Shown: positions 1 to 7,872, numbered from the stretch's first letter. The stretch: DNA of 64,000 nt from Rugamonas rubra (GCF_900114705.1 NZ_FOTW01000008.1:62001-126000); one strand, 5' to 3'. Program-made: numbers and translations. Notes: generated by a model from the letters alone, not told the origin.

Positions 1-181
1 CGGCGACAACCGCGAGGGCTGGAACGGGCCGCGCTACGGCAGCTACCACGACTGGCCGGCCTGGCAGGCCTTCATGGTAGCGGCCGGCTTCCTGCCGCTG
101 AGCCACTACTACCGGCCGCCGGGGCTGCCGCGCGAGCAGCAGCCGTGGCTGGCCAGCGTCTGGCGCAAACCCGCCGAATAA
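1..181 (+). CDS. C-terminal end of a probable class I SAM-dependent methyltransferase (5' end outside window)
   Basis: Only the last 59 codons are present, read from base 2 and ending in TAA at 179-181. The tail carries the run HYYRPPGLPREQQPWLASVW, which I associate with the C-terminus of a betaproteobacterial class I SAM-dependent methyltransferase family. The AdoMet-binding Rossmann core would lie upstream of the window, so the catalytic part cannot be inspected. Codon use is typical of the window. The family call is from memory of the C-terminal motif and could be wrong; that this is a real gene end is clear from the uninterrupted GC-rich reading frame. Confidence 0.55.
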   Translation, partial: GDNREGWNGPRYGSYHDWPAWQAFMVAAGFLPLSHYYRPPGLPREQQPWLASVWRKPAE

Positions 182-302
182 ACAATGTTGACGCTCCGTT
201 CGCGAACGCACGGAAGGCCGCGTCCGTCTTCCCTATGATGGTTTCAAGCGCACGGCACAGGCCGTGTACTCAGCTGTTTAACCCATCATCAAGGAGTTCA
301 CC

Positions 303-488
303 ATGAACAAGGATCAAGTTAAAGGCACCGCGAAAGACATCGGCGGCAAAATCCAGGAAGAGGCCGGCAAACTGGTCGGTAGTTCGGAACAACAGGCCAA
401 GGGCCTGAACCAGCAAGCGGAAGGCAAGCTGCAAAAAGGCTTGGGCGATGCCAAGGAAGCGGTCAAGAACGTGATCGACAAGATCTGA
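303..488 (+). CDS. CsbD family stress-response protein
   Basis: A 61-residue, highly hydrophilic protein opening MNKDQVKGTAKDIGGKIQEE, the hallmark of CsbD-like proteins: repeated K-G-x-A-K-D/E-x-x-G-K units expected to form amphipathic helices. It has no signal peptide or membrane segment, so it should be cytosolic. CsbD homologues are general-stress-induced proteins of unknown mechanism. An AAGGAG ribosome-binding site lies at 290-295, seven bases before the ATG. It is monocistronic and ends just before a symmetrical terminator shared with the convergent hcp gene. The length is normal for the family. Confidence 0.93.
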   Translation: MNKDQVKGTAKDIGGKIQEEAGKLVGSSEQQAKGLNQQAEGKLQKGLGDAKEAVKNVIDKI

Positions 489-530
489 TTGTGCCCGTCG
501 CCCGTCGCTGATTGCGGCGGGCCGACAATG

Positions 531-560
531 AAAAACAGCCGCGTGACCGCGGCTGTTTTT
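531..560. terminator. Bidirectional intrinsic terminator between csbD and hcp
   Basis: Bases 531-543 and 548-560 are perfect reverse complements (13 bp) around the four-base loop TGAC. The stem begins with five A and ends with five T, so it gives a U-tract in both directions and can end csbD (+) and hcp (-). Confidence 0.9.
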
Positions 561-599
561 GCGTGCGCGGCCGCTGCTGCCGGCCGGCGCGGCGCGGCC

Positions 600-1094
600 T
601 CACGCGGCGATGCGGTTGGTCGACAAGTCCCAGCCGCCGGCCGTGTTGCCGCCGGCGCCGCCGGTGATTTTCTGCTGCGTGTAGCGCCACTTGACCTTGG
701 AGAATTTGAGGGAGACGTCCTCGGCCAGGATGTCGCCCTCGGCCACGCTGGGCGAGACCGCGCCGATCAGCACGTTCTCCAGTTCGATCTCGTAGTACTT
801 GACGCGCTCGCCCTGGCCGTCGGCGCGCATGAATTCGATGCGCGCCTTGGGGATGGTCTTGCCGGCGGCGCAGGTTTGCAGCAGCACCGGCGAGGCCAGG
901 TCGGCCAGCTTGTGCAGCACGATGTCCTGGTGCTCGCAGCGTTCGGCGGTGTGGCCGCCGCCGGTCGAAGCGGTGGCCGACTTGGGCTGGCTGACGCCCC
1001 AGTTGACCGATTTGCATTCGATCCAATCCTTGTGCTTGTCGTCGGCGGATTCGCCGCGAATACCGTCGATGTGCAGATAAACGTCGATAGCCAT
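600..1094 (-). CDS. hcp: Hcp family type VI secretion tube protein (orphan)
   Basis: A 164-residue protein starting MAIDVYLHIDGIRGES with typical Hcp1 signatures: I-x-G-E-S near the N-terminus, the CKSVNWGVSQPKSA segment, and alternating strands ending KVKWRYTQQKI. Hcp forms hexameric rings that stack into the type VI secretion inner tube and is also secreted. I chose the ATG at 1094 because AGGAGG (about 1098-1103) sits just upstream; an in-frame ATG 18 bases earlier lacks a site. No other type VI genes (tssB/C, vgrG, clpV) are nearby, so this is an orphan copy working with a cluster elsewhere, or a remnant spread. Length is normal and the fold looks intact. Confidence 0.92.
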   Translation of the reverse strand: MAIDVYLHIDGIRGESADDKHKDWIECKSVNWGVSQPKSATASTGGGHTAERCEHQDIVLHKLADLASPVLLQTCAAGKTIPKARIEFMRADGQGERVKYYEIELENVLIGAVSPSVAEGDILAEDVSLKFSKVKWRYTQQKITGGAGGNTAGGWDLSTNRIAA

Positions 1095-1224
1095 AATTCC
1101 TCCTGGAATCAATCATTAACGGAGCGGAAGTGCTCCGCAGCGGGCATTATCGAACGCTGAGCAAAATGCTAATTTGTGGTCGCGCAAACAAGGCAGAGAA
1201 CGCCTGAGGTCGCGGGATAACTGC

Positions 1225-1656
1225 TTATGGTTCCTCGGCAAGGCTCTTGGCTTTCTTGGGCCGTCCGCCGAGTTTTCCATTGTTGCGCGCTGCGGCCGTC
1301 TTTGCCGGAGACGACGATTTTCCACCCGAGCGGCCGTTCTGCGCCGCCATCCAGTTGCGCGAACCGAGGAAACCTTCCAGCAAGGCGGGAATGTAAACAT
1401 CCGCGTCGATTTTTGGAAAGCGGACACCGAGGCCCGACGGGCTGATTTCGGCCTCGACGAGATCGGCGACCCGTGCGTTCTCGAAACCCTGGACATCGCG
1501 AGGGAGGAAAGTAATGTTCAAGCCGCTGTTGAGCGAAATCACGATCCGTGCGGTGCGGCGGTCAAAGCGCGCCGCGATGGCGGTGGGATATGCCGCCTTT
1601 TTCTCGGCGCCGCGACGATTCGCCGCGACAAGTTCAGCATCAGTAATGAGGTCCAT
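1225..1656 (-). CDS. DUF2442 domain-containing protein
   Basis: A 143-residue protein starting MDLITDAELVAANRRG. It shows the DUF2442 pattern: a strand pair R-I-V-I-S-L-N-S-G with following FLPRDVQGFENA, then SPSGLGVRFPKIDADVYIPA and LLEGFLGSRNWMA. A basic low-complexity tail follows (GRSGGKSSSPAKTAAARNN, GGRPKKAKS). Function is unknown; DUF2442 genes often sit beside DUF4160 genes in small toxin-antitoxin-like pairs, but no such partner is seen here. The start at 1656 is supported by GGAGG at about 1663-1667; an upstream in-frame ATG at 1740 would add residues unlike the family. It appears as a lone gene between hcp and the palindromic repeat. Confidence 0.8.
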   Translation of the reverse strand: MDLITDAELVAANRRGAEKKAAYPTAIAARFDRRTARIVISLNSGLNITFLPRDVQGFENARVADLVEAEISPSGLGVRFPKIDADVYIPALLEGFLGSRNWMAAQNGRSGGKSSSPAKTAAARNNGKLGGRPKKAKSLAEEP

Positions 1657-1772
1657 GAATTTTCCTCCATTCGGGCCGCTAAGCCGATTGTCAATCCGTT
1701 TGCCAGCGGATTCGAATAGATCAAAAAAATGGTTCTTCACGGATTAGCGGGGTGCGGACCTTACCCCGTAAG

Positions 1773-1828
1773 CAAAGGGGTCTGACCCCGTACGGGGTCA
1801 GACCCCGTGGCGTATCGGGGTGTGGGGT
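1773..1828. repeat. GGGTCTGACCC-family palindromic repeat, copy 1
   Basis: The core at 1777-1806 is a perfect 30-base palindrome built from GGGGTCTGACCCC and its complement around GTAC. It is followed by GTGGCGTATCGGGGTG. The same core and flank recur almost unchanged at 35574-35630, and shorter relatives occur at 32534 and 45091. It lies just beyond the intrinsic terminator of the minus-strand S9 peptidase. The element resembles REP-type intergenic repeats; no transposase is adjacent. Confidence 0.85.
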
Positions 1829-1855
1829 AAAAAAGCCCGCCATGAAGGCGGGCTT
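1829..1855 (-). terminator. Intrinsic terminator of the S9 peptidase gene
   Basis: On the minus strand a GCCCGCC stem (arms 1835-1841 and 1847-1853, loop of five) is followed by six T (1829-1834). It starts 30 bases past the peptidase stop codon. Confidence 0.85.
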
Positions 1856-1884
1856 GTGCTGGCGGGCAGCGTCGCCGGCCGGGC

Positions 1885-4095
1885 CTACTTGGCCTCGCCC
1901 AGGTGCTTCTTGAAGAAGGCTTCGATGTTGCCGTAGACGTGGCGCTGCGGGCCGCGACCGGAGATGCCGTGCTTGGCGCCCGGATAGGTCATCAGCTCGA
2001 AGCGGACGTTGCGGTTGACCAGGGCGTCGATCATGCGCGTGGTGTTGGTGAACAGCACGTTGTCGTCGGCCATGCCGTGCATCAGCAGCAGCGGCGACTT
2101 CAAACCGTCGAGGTGGGCGTAGACGCCGCTGTCGCGGTAACCGTCGACGTTCTCCTTCGGCAGGCCCATGAACTGCTCGGTGTAGTGGGTGTCGTACAGG
2201 CTCCAGTCGGTCACCGGCGCCACCGACACGCCCATGGCGATCTTGTCCGAGGCCGCCGCCAGCAGGCGCAGCGTCATGTAGCCGCCGTAGCTCCAGCCGA
2301 ACACGCCGATGCGCTTGGCGTCGACGAAGCTCTGCTGGCCCAGCCACTCGATGCCGCTCAACTGGTCCTCGATCTCGTGCCGGCCCAGGTGCTGGTAGAT
2401 GGCGTCGGTGAAGGCGCGCTCGCGGCGGAAGGAGCCACGGTTATCCAGGCGGAAGACGACGAAGCCCTGCTGCGCCATGTACTGGTCGAACAGATTGCCC
2501 CATTTGCGCGCCACGTGTTGGGCGTGCGGCCCGCCGTAGGTGGACAGGTAGACCGGGTACTTCTTGAACTGGTTGAAGTTGCTCGGCTTGAGCAGCGAGT
2601 AATACAGCGTCTGGCCGTCCTTCGCCTTCAGGCTGCCGTACTCGGTGCGCAGGTGGGCGTCGCGGTAGGCGCCGTAGGGGTGCTTGGCGTTGAGTTCGTT
2701 GTGCTCCAACCAAGCGATCATGCTGCCGTCGGGACGGCGGATGCTGACCTGTGGCGGCGTGTCCGGATCGGAGAAGGTGTCGACGAAGACCTCGCCGTTG
2801 CGGGCGAAGGCCGAGTCGTGCCAGCCGTCGGCCTGGGTGATGCGCTTGGGCGCGTCGGCCGTGCTGCCGTCGAGCGCCAGCGCGTAGGTCTGCTTGTCGA
2901 TGACGGCGTCGCGGTTGGAGGCGACGAAGACCTTGCCGGCCTTCTCGTCGACCGCCAGCACGTTGTCGATGCCCCATTCGCCGCGCGAGATGGCGTGCAG
3001 CAGCTTGCCGTTCAGGTCGTACAGGTAGAGGTGGTTGCGGCCGCTGCGCTCGGAGGCCCAGATGAAGGCCTCGCGTCCGCCCAGGAAGCGCAGGTCGTCG
3101 TGGATGCTGACCCAGGTCTTCGAGGTTTCGGTGATCAGCACGCGCTGCGCCAGCGTGGCGGCGTCGACCGAGACCAGCTCCAGTGTCTTCTGGTCGCGGC
3201 TCTGGCGTTGGAACAGCAGGGCCTTGGCGTTGGCGCTCCAGTCGGCGCGCACCAGGTAGATGTCCTGGTTGGCGCCGAGCTCGACCTTGCGCTGCTCGCC
3301 CGTGGTCGGCGAGACGATCATCAGCTGCACCAGCGCGTTGGCGTCGCCGGCGGCCGGGTAGCGCTGCTCGATGACGTCGGTGCGGTCGGCGAAGATCTCG
3401 AAGCGGCGCACCACCGGCACCGGCGCCTCGTCGTAGCGCTTGTAGGCGATGGCCGAATCGTCCGGCGCCCAGTAGTAGCCGGTGCGCTGGCCCATTTCTT
3501 CCTGCGCGACGAATTCGGCCTCGCCGTTGTGCACGGTGCCGGCGCCGTCGCTGGTCAGCTGGCGTTCCTTGCCGCTGGCCAGTTCGATGACGTACAGGTT
3601 CTGCTGGCGCACGAAGGAGACGTAGCGGCCCTTCGGCGAGATCTTCGGATCGTAGACGTTGCCGGCGGCGACCAGGCGCGCCTGGTCCGGCTTGGCGATG
3701 TCGACCAGGTACAGGTTGCCGGCGATCGGCACCAGCAGCTGCTTGCCGTCCGGCGACCAGGAGTAGCTCAGGATGCCCTTCAGGCTGGAGGTGCGCTCGC
3801 GCTCGCGGCGCGCCTTCTCGGCGTCGGACAGCTGCTCGTCGGGCACCAGGACCTTCGAGTCGACCAGGCGCTGCGTGCTGCCGTTCCTCAGGTTGAACTC
3901 CCACAGGTCGAGCTGGAACTGGTTGTCGTCGCGGCCGCGCAGGAAGGTCACGCGGGCGCCGTCGGGCGACACCTTCAGATTGCGCACGCCCGGCCCGCCC
4001 AGCGCCGGGTCGGCGTGGATGCGGTCCAGGGTCAGGCGTTCGGCGGCGGCGGGACCGCCGGCCAGGGCGGCGAGGAAGCAAAGGATAAAGCGCAT
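1885..4095 (-). CDS. S9 family peptidase (dipeptidyl peptidase IV type), exported
   Basis: A 736-residue protein with a cleavable signal peptide (MRFILCFLAALAGGPAAA), an N-terminal beta-propeller of about 450 residues and a C-terminal alpha/beta-hydrolase domain. The serine nucleophile is Ser602 in GWSYGGYM; Asp677 (HGMADDNV) and His709 (GAKHGISG) complete the triad. The propeller contains VAQEEMGQRTGYYW, the Glu-Glu motif that in DPP IV binds the free N-terminus of the peptide. This supports dipeptidyl-peptidase activity, releasing Xaa-Pro/Ala dipeptides in the periplasm. Length matches bacterial DPP IV. It is monocistronic, with its own terminator at 1829-1855. Substrate preference is inferred. 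Confidence 0.93.
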   Translation of the reverse strand: MRFILCFLAALAGGPAAAERLTLDRIHADPALGGPGVRNLKVSPDGARVTFLRGRDDNQFQLDLWEFNLRNGSTQRLVDSKVLVPDEQLSDAEKARRERERTSSLKGILSYSWSPDGKQLLVPIAGNLYLVDIAKPDQARLVAAGNVYDPKISPKGRYVSFVRQQNLYVIELASGKERQLTSDGAGTVHNGEAEFVAQEEMGQRTGYYWAPDDSAIAYKRYDEAPVPVVRRFEIFADRTDVIEQRYPAAGDANALVQLMIVSPTTGEQRKVELGANQDIYLVRADWSANAKALLFQRQSRDQKTLELVSVDAATLAQRVLITETSKTWVSIHDDLRFLGGREAFIWASERSGRNHLYLYDLNGKLLHAISRGEWGIDNVLAVDEKAGKVFVASNRDAVIDKQTYALALDGSTADAPKRITQADGWHDSAFARNGEVFVDTFSDPDTPPQVSIRRPDGSMIAWLEHNELNAKHPYGAYRDAHLRTEYGSLKAKDGQTLYYSLLKPSNFNQFKKYPVYLSTYGGPHAQHVARKWGNLFDQYMAQQGFVVFRLDNRGSFRRERAFTDAIYQHLGRHEIEDQLSGIEWLGQQSFVDAKRIGVFGWSYGGYMTLRLLAAASDKIAMGVSVAPVTDWSLYDTHYTEQFMGLPKENVDGYRDSGVYAHLDGLKSPLLLMHGMADDNVLFTNTTRMIDALVNRNVRFELMTYPGAKHGISGRGPQRHVYGNIEAFFKKHLGEAK

Positions 4096-4236
4096 GGATG
4101 TCTCGTTATGTGAGTGAGGCCGCCGGCCGGCGGCCCGGTAAATGACGCCAGACGATACCAGACATCGGCGCCGATAGCGAGACGGCGGCCTTCGGAATCG
4201 CCCGCCGAAAACCGTGTTTCGTTCGGCGCGGGCGAG

Positions 4237-4312
4237 GCCGCATATGGTTCGCCGTATGCGGCCCCGTATGCCGCCCCGTATGCCGCCCCGTATGGCTCGC
4301 GGTATGGCCCGG
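4237..4312. repeat. Short tandem repeat, 12-base unit, between the peptidase and MATE genes
   Basis: Successive copies of GCCGCCCCGTAT and near variants run up to the stop codon of the MATE gene at 4313. The unit is a multiple of three and is open in both strands, but no start and site make it a convincing gene. It probably arose by replication slippage. Confidence 0.75.
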
Positions 4313-5695
4313 CTAGGCGCGCAGGCGCCGCAGCGACAGCCGCTGCAGCGAGCCGCTGAGCAGCACGGCGGCGATGGTCAGGCCCAGCACCAGGGCGATC
4401 CAGAAGCCTTCGGCCCGCATCGGCTCGGCCGGCGCCCACGGCAGCCCGGCCGGCGCCAGGCCGAGGAGCCAGCCGAGCGGCAGGGCGCAGCCCCAGAAGG
4501 CGAACAGCTGGATCAGCATCGGCGAACGGGTCACCTTGTAGCCGCGAATGGCACAGGAGGTGGCCACCTGGGTCGCGTCGGACAGCTGGAACAACGCGGC
4601 GAACAGCAGCAGGTGGGCGGCCAGCTCGCGCACCGCCGGGTCGGAGGTGTAGGCGGCGGCGATCTGGTGGCGCAGCAGCACGATCAAGGCCGCCGAGAGC
4701 ACCGCGAAGCCGAGCGACATGGCCACGCCGACCCAGGCGGCGAAGCGGGCCCGCGCCGGGTTGCCTTCGCCCAGGGCCTGGCCGACGCGGGTGATCAGCG
4801 CGATGCCGAAGCTGAGCGGCACCATGAACACCAGCGAGGAGAAGTTCAGCGCGATCTGGTGCGCCGAGATCTGCACCGCGCCGTAGCGGGCGATCAGCAG
4901 GCCGACGGCGCCGAAGGCGCTGACCTCGGCGAAGTGGGTGATGCCGATCGGCAGGCCGAGGTGCAGCATGTTCTTGATCTGCGGCCAGTGCGGCGCCTCC
5001 CAGCGGCCGAACGGGTAGGTGGCGCGGTAGGCCGGCGCCAGCTTGATCCACACCACCATCGCCGCCAGCATCAGCCACAGGCCGACGCTGGTGGCCACCG
5101 CGCAGCCGACCGCGCCCAGCGCCGGGAAGCCCCAGTTGCCGTACACCAGCAGCCAGTTGACGGCGATGTTGAAGAACAGGCCGCCGATGGCGATCAGCAT
5201 CACCGGCTTGGTCTGGTCGATGCTGGTGCTGTAGCCGTACAGCGCGCGGTAGGCGGCGAACGGCGGCAGGCCCAGGCTGATGATGTGGACGAACAGCGAG
5301 GCCTGGGCGTTGACCGTGTCGCTCAGGTACAGGTGGTCGAACAGCAGCGTGGCCAAGTTGGCCAGCAGCGCCGCGATGAGGCCCACGCCGAGGCCCTTCC
5401 ACAGGCCCTGGCGCACCGCGCGGGGGATCTTGCCGAGCTGGCCGGCGCCGACGTCGTGGGCGACGATGCTGTTCATCGCCATCATCACGCCGGTCACGGT
5501 GACCAGGATGATCGACCAGATCGAGGCGCCCAGCGACACCGCCGCCAACTCGTCGGCGCTGGCGTGGCCGGTCATGGCGACGTCGGCCACGCCCATGCCG
5601 ATGGTGGCCAGCTGGCCGACCAGCATCGGCCAGGCGAGGCGCCACAGGCCGGCGGCTTCGGCGCGGATGGCGGGCAGGGTGAAGGAGGTGGGCAT
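4313..5695 (-). CDS. MATE family multidrug/sodium efflux transporter (NorM-like)
   Basis: A 460-residue integral membrane protein of the MATE family. It has about twelve hydrophobic helices in two homologous halves, with SLGASIWSIILVTVTGVMMA in the first half and QIALNFSSLVFMVPLSFGIA starting the second. NorM-type pumps export cationic drugs and dyes using a Na+ or H+ gradient across the inner membrane. Length is normal and no helix appears to be missing. The start MPTSFTLPAIRAE is preferred because it gives the usual short cytoplasmic N-terminus. It is a single gene; its promoter must lie in 5696-5872, shared with the divergent crystallin-like gene. Substrate is unknown. Confidence 0.92.
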   Translation of the reverse strand: MPTSFTLPAIRAEAAGLWRLAWPMLVGQLATIGMGVADVAMTGHASADELAAVSLGASIWSIILVTVTGVMMAMNSIVAHDVGAGQLGKIPRAVRQGLWKGLGVGLIAALLANLATLLFDHLYLSDTVNAQASLFVHIISLGLPPFAAYRALYGYSTSIDQTKPVMLIAIGGLFFNIAVNWLLVYGNWGFPALGAVGCAVATSVGLWLMLAAMVVWIKLAPAYRATYPFGRWEAPHWPQIKNMLHLGLPIGITHFAEVSAFGAVGLLIARYGAVQISAHQIALNFSSLVFMVPLSFGIALITRVGQALGEGNPARARFAAWVGVAMSLGFAVLSAALIVLLRHQIAAAYTSDPAVRELAAHLLLFAALFQLSDATQVATSCAIRGYKVTRSPMLIQLFAFWGCALPLGWLLGLAPAGLPWAPAEPMRAEGFWIALVLGLTIAAVLLSGSLQRLSLRRLRA

Positions 5696-5779
5696 GGCGT
5701 GTTCCGCGGGGAAAACCGTAGATTTTACTGTGAATTAACGTTGCCGGCTCGCAAGGTCCGACTCTGGGCAGGCGGCGGG

Positions 5780-5796
5780 GAAAATGTTACATTTTC
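5780..5796. promoter_or_regulatory. Inverted repeat in the MATE / crystallin-like divergent intergenic region
   Basis: GAAAATG (5780-5786) and CATTTTC (5790-5796) form a perfect 7-bp inverted repeat around TTA. The surrounding stretch to 5872 is AT-rich compared with the window and must carry the promoters of both flanking genes. It is a plausible operator; no regulator gene is adjacent. Confidence 0.4.
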
Positions 5797-5872
5797 ATCG
5801 ATTGCTATTGTCGTCAAGAATGTATGCTGTTGCGTTATTGGCCTTACTTAGATATTTTACAGAGATTCGATT

Positions 5873-6505
5873 ATGAAAAAATTCATCAAAGCCGCCTTGC
5901 TGCTGGCCTCGCTGCACCAGGTGGCGGGCCAGGCGGGCGAGTTGACGCTGTTTTCCCGCCCCGATTTCGGCGGCCATGAAGTGAGCCTGCGCGGCGCCAC
6001 GCCCGACCTGAACCAGTGGGACTTCAACGACCGCGCCTCCAGCGCCGTGGTGCGCTCGGGCGCCTGGGAGGTCTGCGAGCACGCCGATTTCGGCGGCCGC
6101 TGCATGATCCTCGAGCGCGGCGAGTATCCGACCCTGCGCCGCTTCGACAACCTGATCTCGTCGGCGCGCGAGCTCGACCGCGGCAACCGCGGCGGCTGGG
6201 GCCGCGACCATGGCCGCGACGACGGCAACCGGGGCAACCGCAACGACTACGCCCGCCGAGGCGACGCCGTGATGCTGTTCGAGCACGCCCGCTTCGAGGG
6301 CCGCCAAGTCGGCGTGCACAACGACGTGCGCACGCTGCGCGACTTCGACTTCAACGACGTGGTCAGCTCGATCGTCATCACCGACGGCCGTTGGGAGTTC
6401 TGCAACGACGCCGACTACGGCGGCCAGTGCATCACCTACGGCCCGGGGCGCTACCCGGTGATCGACATGAACGACCGCATCTCCTCGCTGCGCCGGGTGC
6501 GCTGA
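5873..6505 (+). CDS. Secreted beta/gamma-crystallin family protein with two domains
   Basis: A 210-residue protein with a signal peptide (MKKFIKAALLLASLHQVAGQ A). It has two beta/gamma-crystallin domains, roughly residues 23-102 and 128-210, separated by a Gly/Arg/Asp/Asn-rich linker (RGNRGGWGRDHGRDDGNRGN). Each domain has two Greek-key motifs (LTLFSRPDFGGHEVSL, WEVCEHADFGGRCMILE, VMLFEHARFEGRQVGV, WEFCNDADYGGQCITY). Each Greek key is followed by a copy of the calcium signature (N/D)(N/D)xx(S/T)S: NDRASS, DNLISS, NDVVSS and NDRISS. Microbial members bind Ca2+ and are usually exported or surface-linked; the role here is unknown. It is monocistronic, divergent from the MATE gene, and followed by a terminator. 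Confidence 0.9.
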   Translation: MKKFIKAALLLASLHQVAGQAGELTLFSRPDFGGHEVSLRGATPDLNQWDFNDRASSAVVRSGAWEVCEHADFGGRCMILERGEYPTLRRFDNLISSARELDRGNRGGWGRDHGRDDGNRGNRNDYARRGDAVMLFEHARFEGRQVGVHNDVRTLRDFDFNDVVSSIVITDGRWEFCNDADYGGQCITYGPGRYPVIDMNDRISSLRRVR

Positions 6506-6537
6506 AAAAACAGCGCCCGGCTTGATGTGGGCAATGG

Positions 6538-6562
6538 AACGCGCGCCAGGGGTGCGCGTTTT
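6538..6562 (+). terminator. Intrinsic terminator of the crystallin-like gene
   Basis: Arms 6538-6547 and 6551-6560 (AACGCGCGCC against GGTGCGCGTT, one G-T wobble) with a three-base loop are followed by further T. It lies 33 bases after the stop codon. Confidence 0.7.
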
Positions 6563-6609
6563 GCGTTAGGCTATACTCGCTGGCGATATGGCAACCTTTG
6601 GGAGCGCAA

Positions 6610-7536
6610 GTGGAATACAAGGACTACTATCAAACGCTGGGCCTGAGCAAGACCGCCACCGAGGACGAGATCAAGAAGGCCTACCGCAAATTGGTGCGCA
6701 AGTTCCATCCCGACGTCAGCAAGGAGCCGGACGCGCAAAAGAAAACCCAGGAGCTCAACGAGGCCTACGGCGTGCTGGGCGACGCCGAGAAGCGCGCCGC
6801 CTACGACGAACTGGGCAAGGGCCACCAATACCGCGCCGGCCAGGAGTTCCGTCCGCCGCCGGACTGGGGCGCCGGCTTCGGCGGCGCCGGCGGCGCGGGC
6901 GCGGGCGACGCCGGCAGCGACTTCTTCGCCGACCTGTTCGCCCATCTGGGCGGGCGCCGCCGCGGCGGCTTCCAGAGCCAGACGCGCGGCGAGGACAGCC
7001 ACGCCAGCGTGGTGATCGACCTGGCCGACTCCTACCATGGCGCGACGCGCACCATCAAGCTGCGCATCCCCGAGAACGACGGCCACGGCCGCGTCGTCAC
7101 GCGCGAGCGCACGCTCGACGTCAACATCCCCAAGGGCGTGACGGCGGGCCAGCAGCTGCGCCTGTCCGGCCAGGGCCAGTCCGGCGGCGCCGGGCCGGGC
7201 GACCTGTATTTGGAACTGCAGTTCAGCAGCGACCCGCGCTACCGCGTCGAGGGCCGCGACGTGTTCGCCACGGTGCCGGTGGCGCCGTGGGAGGCCGCGC
7301 TGGGCCAGGAGATCGACGCGTCCACACCGTCCGGCAAGGTGACCGTGACGGTGCCGGCCGGCTCGCAGAGCGGCCGCAAGCTGCGCCTGAAGGGGCGCGG
7401 CATTCCCGGCAATCCGGCCGGCGACCTGTACCTGCTGCTGGAGGTGGTGCTGCCGCCGGCCAGCAGCGCGCGGGCGAAGGAGCTGTATGAAACCATGGCG
7501 CGCGAGATGGCCTTCAATCCGCGCGCGGGAGGATGA
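6610..7536 (+). CDS. cbpA: Curved DNA-binding protein / DnaJ-type co-chaperone CbpA
   Basis: A 308-residue protein with an N-terminal J-domain (EYKDYYQTLGL, HPD motif in KFHPDVSKEP), a Gly/Ala/Phe-rich linker (GAGFGGAGGAGAGDAG) and the two beta-rich C-terminal substrate domains of class B J-proteins, with no zinc-finger region. CbpA stimulates DnaK and binds curved DNA in stationary phase. I prefer the GTG at 6610 (GTG GAA TAC AAG) because GGGAG at 6600-6604 is spaced five bases before it; a TTG start four codons earlier would overlap that site. It is followed three bases later by its modulator cbpM, so the two form an operon. Confidence 0.93.
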   Translation: MEYKDYYQTLGLSKTATEDEIKKAYRKLVRKFHPDVSKEPDAQKKTQELNEAYGVLGDAEKRAAYDELGKGHQYRAGQEFRPPPDWGAGFGGAGGAGAGDAGSDFFADLFAHLGGRRRGGFQSQTRGEDSHASVVIDLADSYHGATRTIKLRIPENDGHGRVVTRERTLDVNIPKGVTAGQQLRLSGQGQSGGAGPGDLYLELQFSSDPRYRVEGRDVFATVPVAPWEAALGQEIDASTPSGKVTVTVPAGSQSGRKLRLKGRGIPGNPAGDLYLLLEVVLPPASSARAKELYETMAREMAFNPRAGG

Positions 7537-7539
7537 GCG

Positions 7540-7851
7540 ATGGGGCAATCGGAATTGTTGAGCGGCGTGCTGGTCGATGAGGCCGCGCTGACCGTGGAGG
7601 AACTGGCCCGCGCCTGCGCGGTCGAGCCGGACTGGGTGGTGCAGCACGTGCGCACCGGCATCCTGCTGGAGGACGCGGCGGAGCACGCCGGCAGCTGGCG
7701 CTTCACCAGCATCGACCTGGTGCGCGCGCGCCGCCTGCGCCAGGTGGAGCGCGACTTCGAGGCCAACGACGACATCGCCGCACTGGTGGTCGACTTGTCG
7801 GAGGAGATCCGCCGCCTGCGCGGCCGCATGCGCGCCGCCGGCATCAAGTAG
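7540..7851 (+). CDS. cbpM: Chaperone modulator CbpM
   Basis: A 103-residue protein beginning MGQSELLSGVLVDE, with a MerR-like helix-turn-helix N-terminal part (LTVEELARACAVEPDWVVQH) and a long C-terminal helix (DDIAALVVDLSEEIRRLRGR). CbpM binds the J-domain of CbpA and blocks its interaction with DnaK and DNA. Its position directly after cbpA, with a gap of three bases, is the usual arrangement and supports translational coupling. Length is normal. A GC-rich hairpin overlaps the end of the gene. Confidence 0.92.
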   Translation: MGQSELLSGVLVDEAALTVEELARACAVEPDWVVQHVRTGILLEDAAEHAGSWRFTSIDLVRARRLRQVERDFEANDDIAALVVDLSEEIRRLRGRMRAAGIK

Positions 7852-7872
7852 CGGTGGCGCCAGCGCCACCGC
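7851..7872. terminator. GC-rich hairpin between convergent cbpM and LysR genes
   Basis: Arms 7851-7860 and 7863-7872 (GCGGTGGCGC and its complement) form a perfect 10-bp stem right at the cbpM stop codon. No T-run follows in either direction, so it may stabilise the 3' end or act with Rho rather than as a classical intrinsic terminator. Confidence 0.45.

Noticed and set aside
1903..4113. A 736-codon open frame on the plus strand opposite the S9 peptidase
   Set aside because: Same length as the real gene on the other strand; low-complexity Val/Ala/Gln/His composition typical of antisense frames in high-GC3 DNA, no domain motif and no ribosome-binding site.
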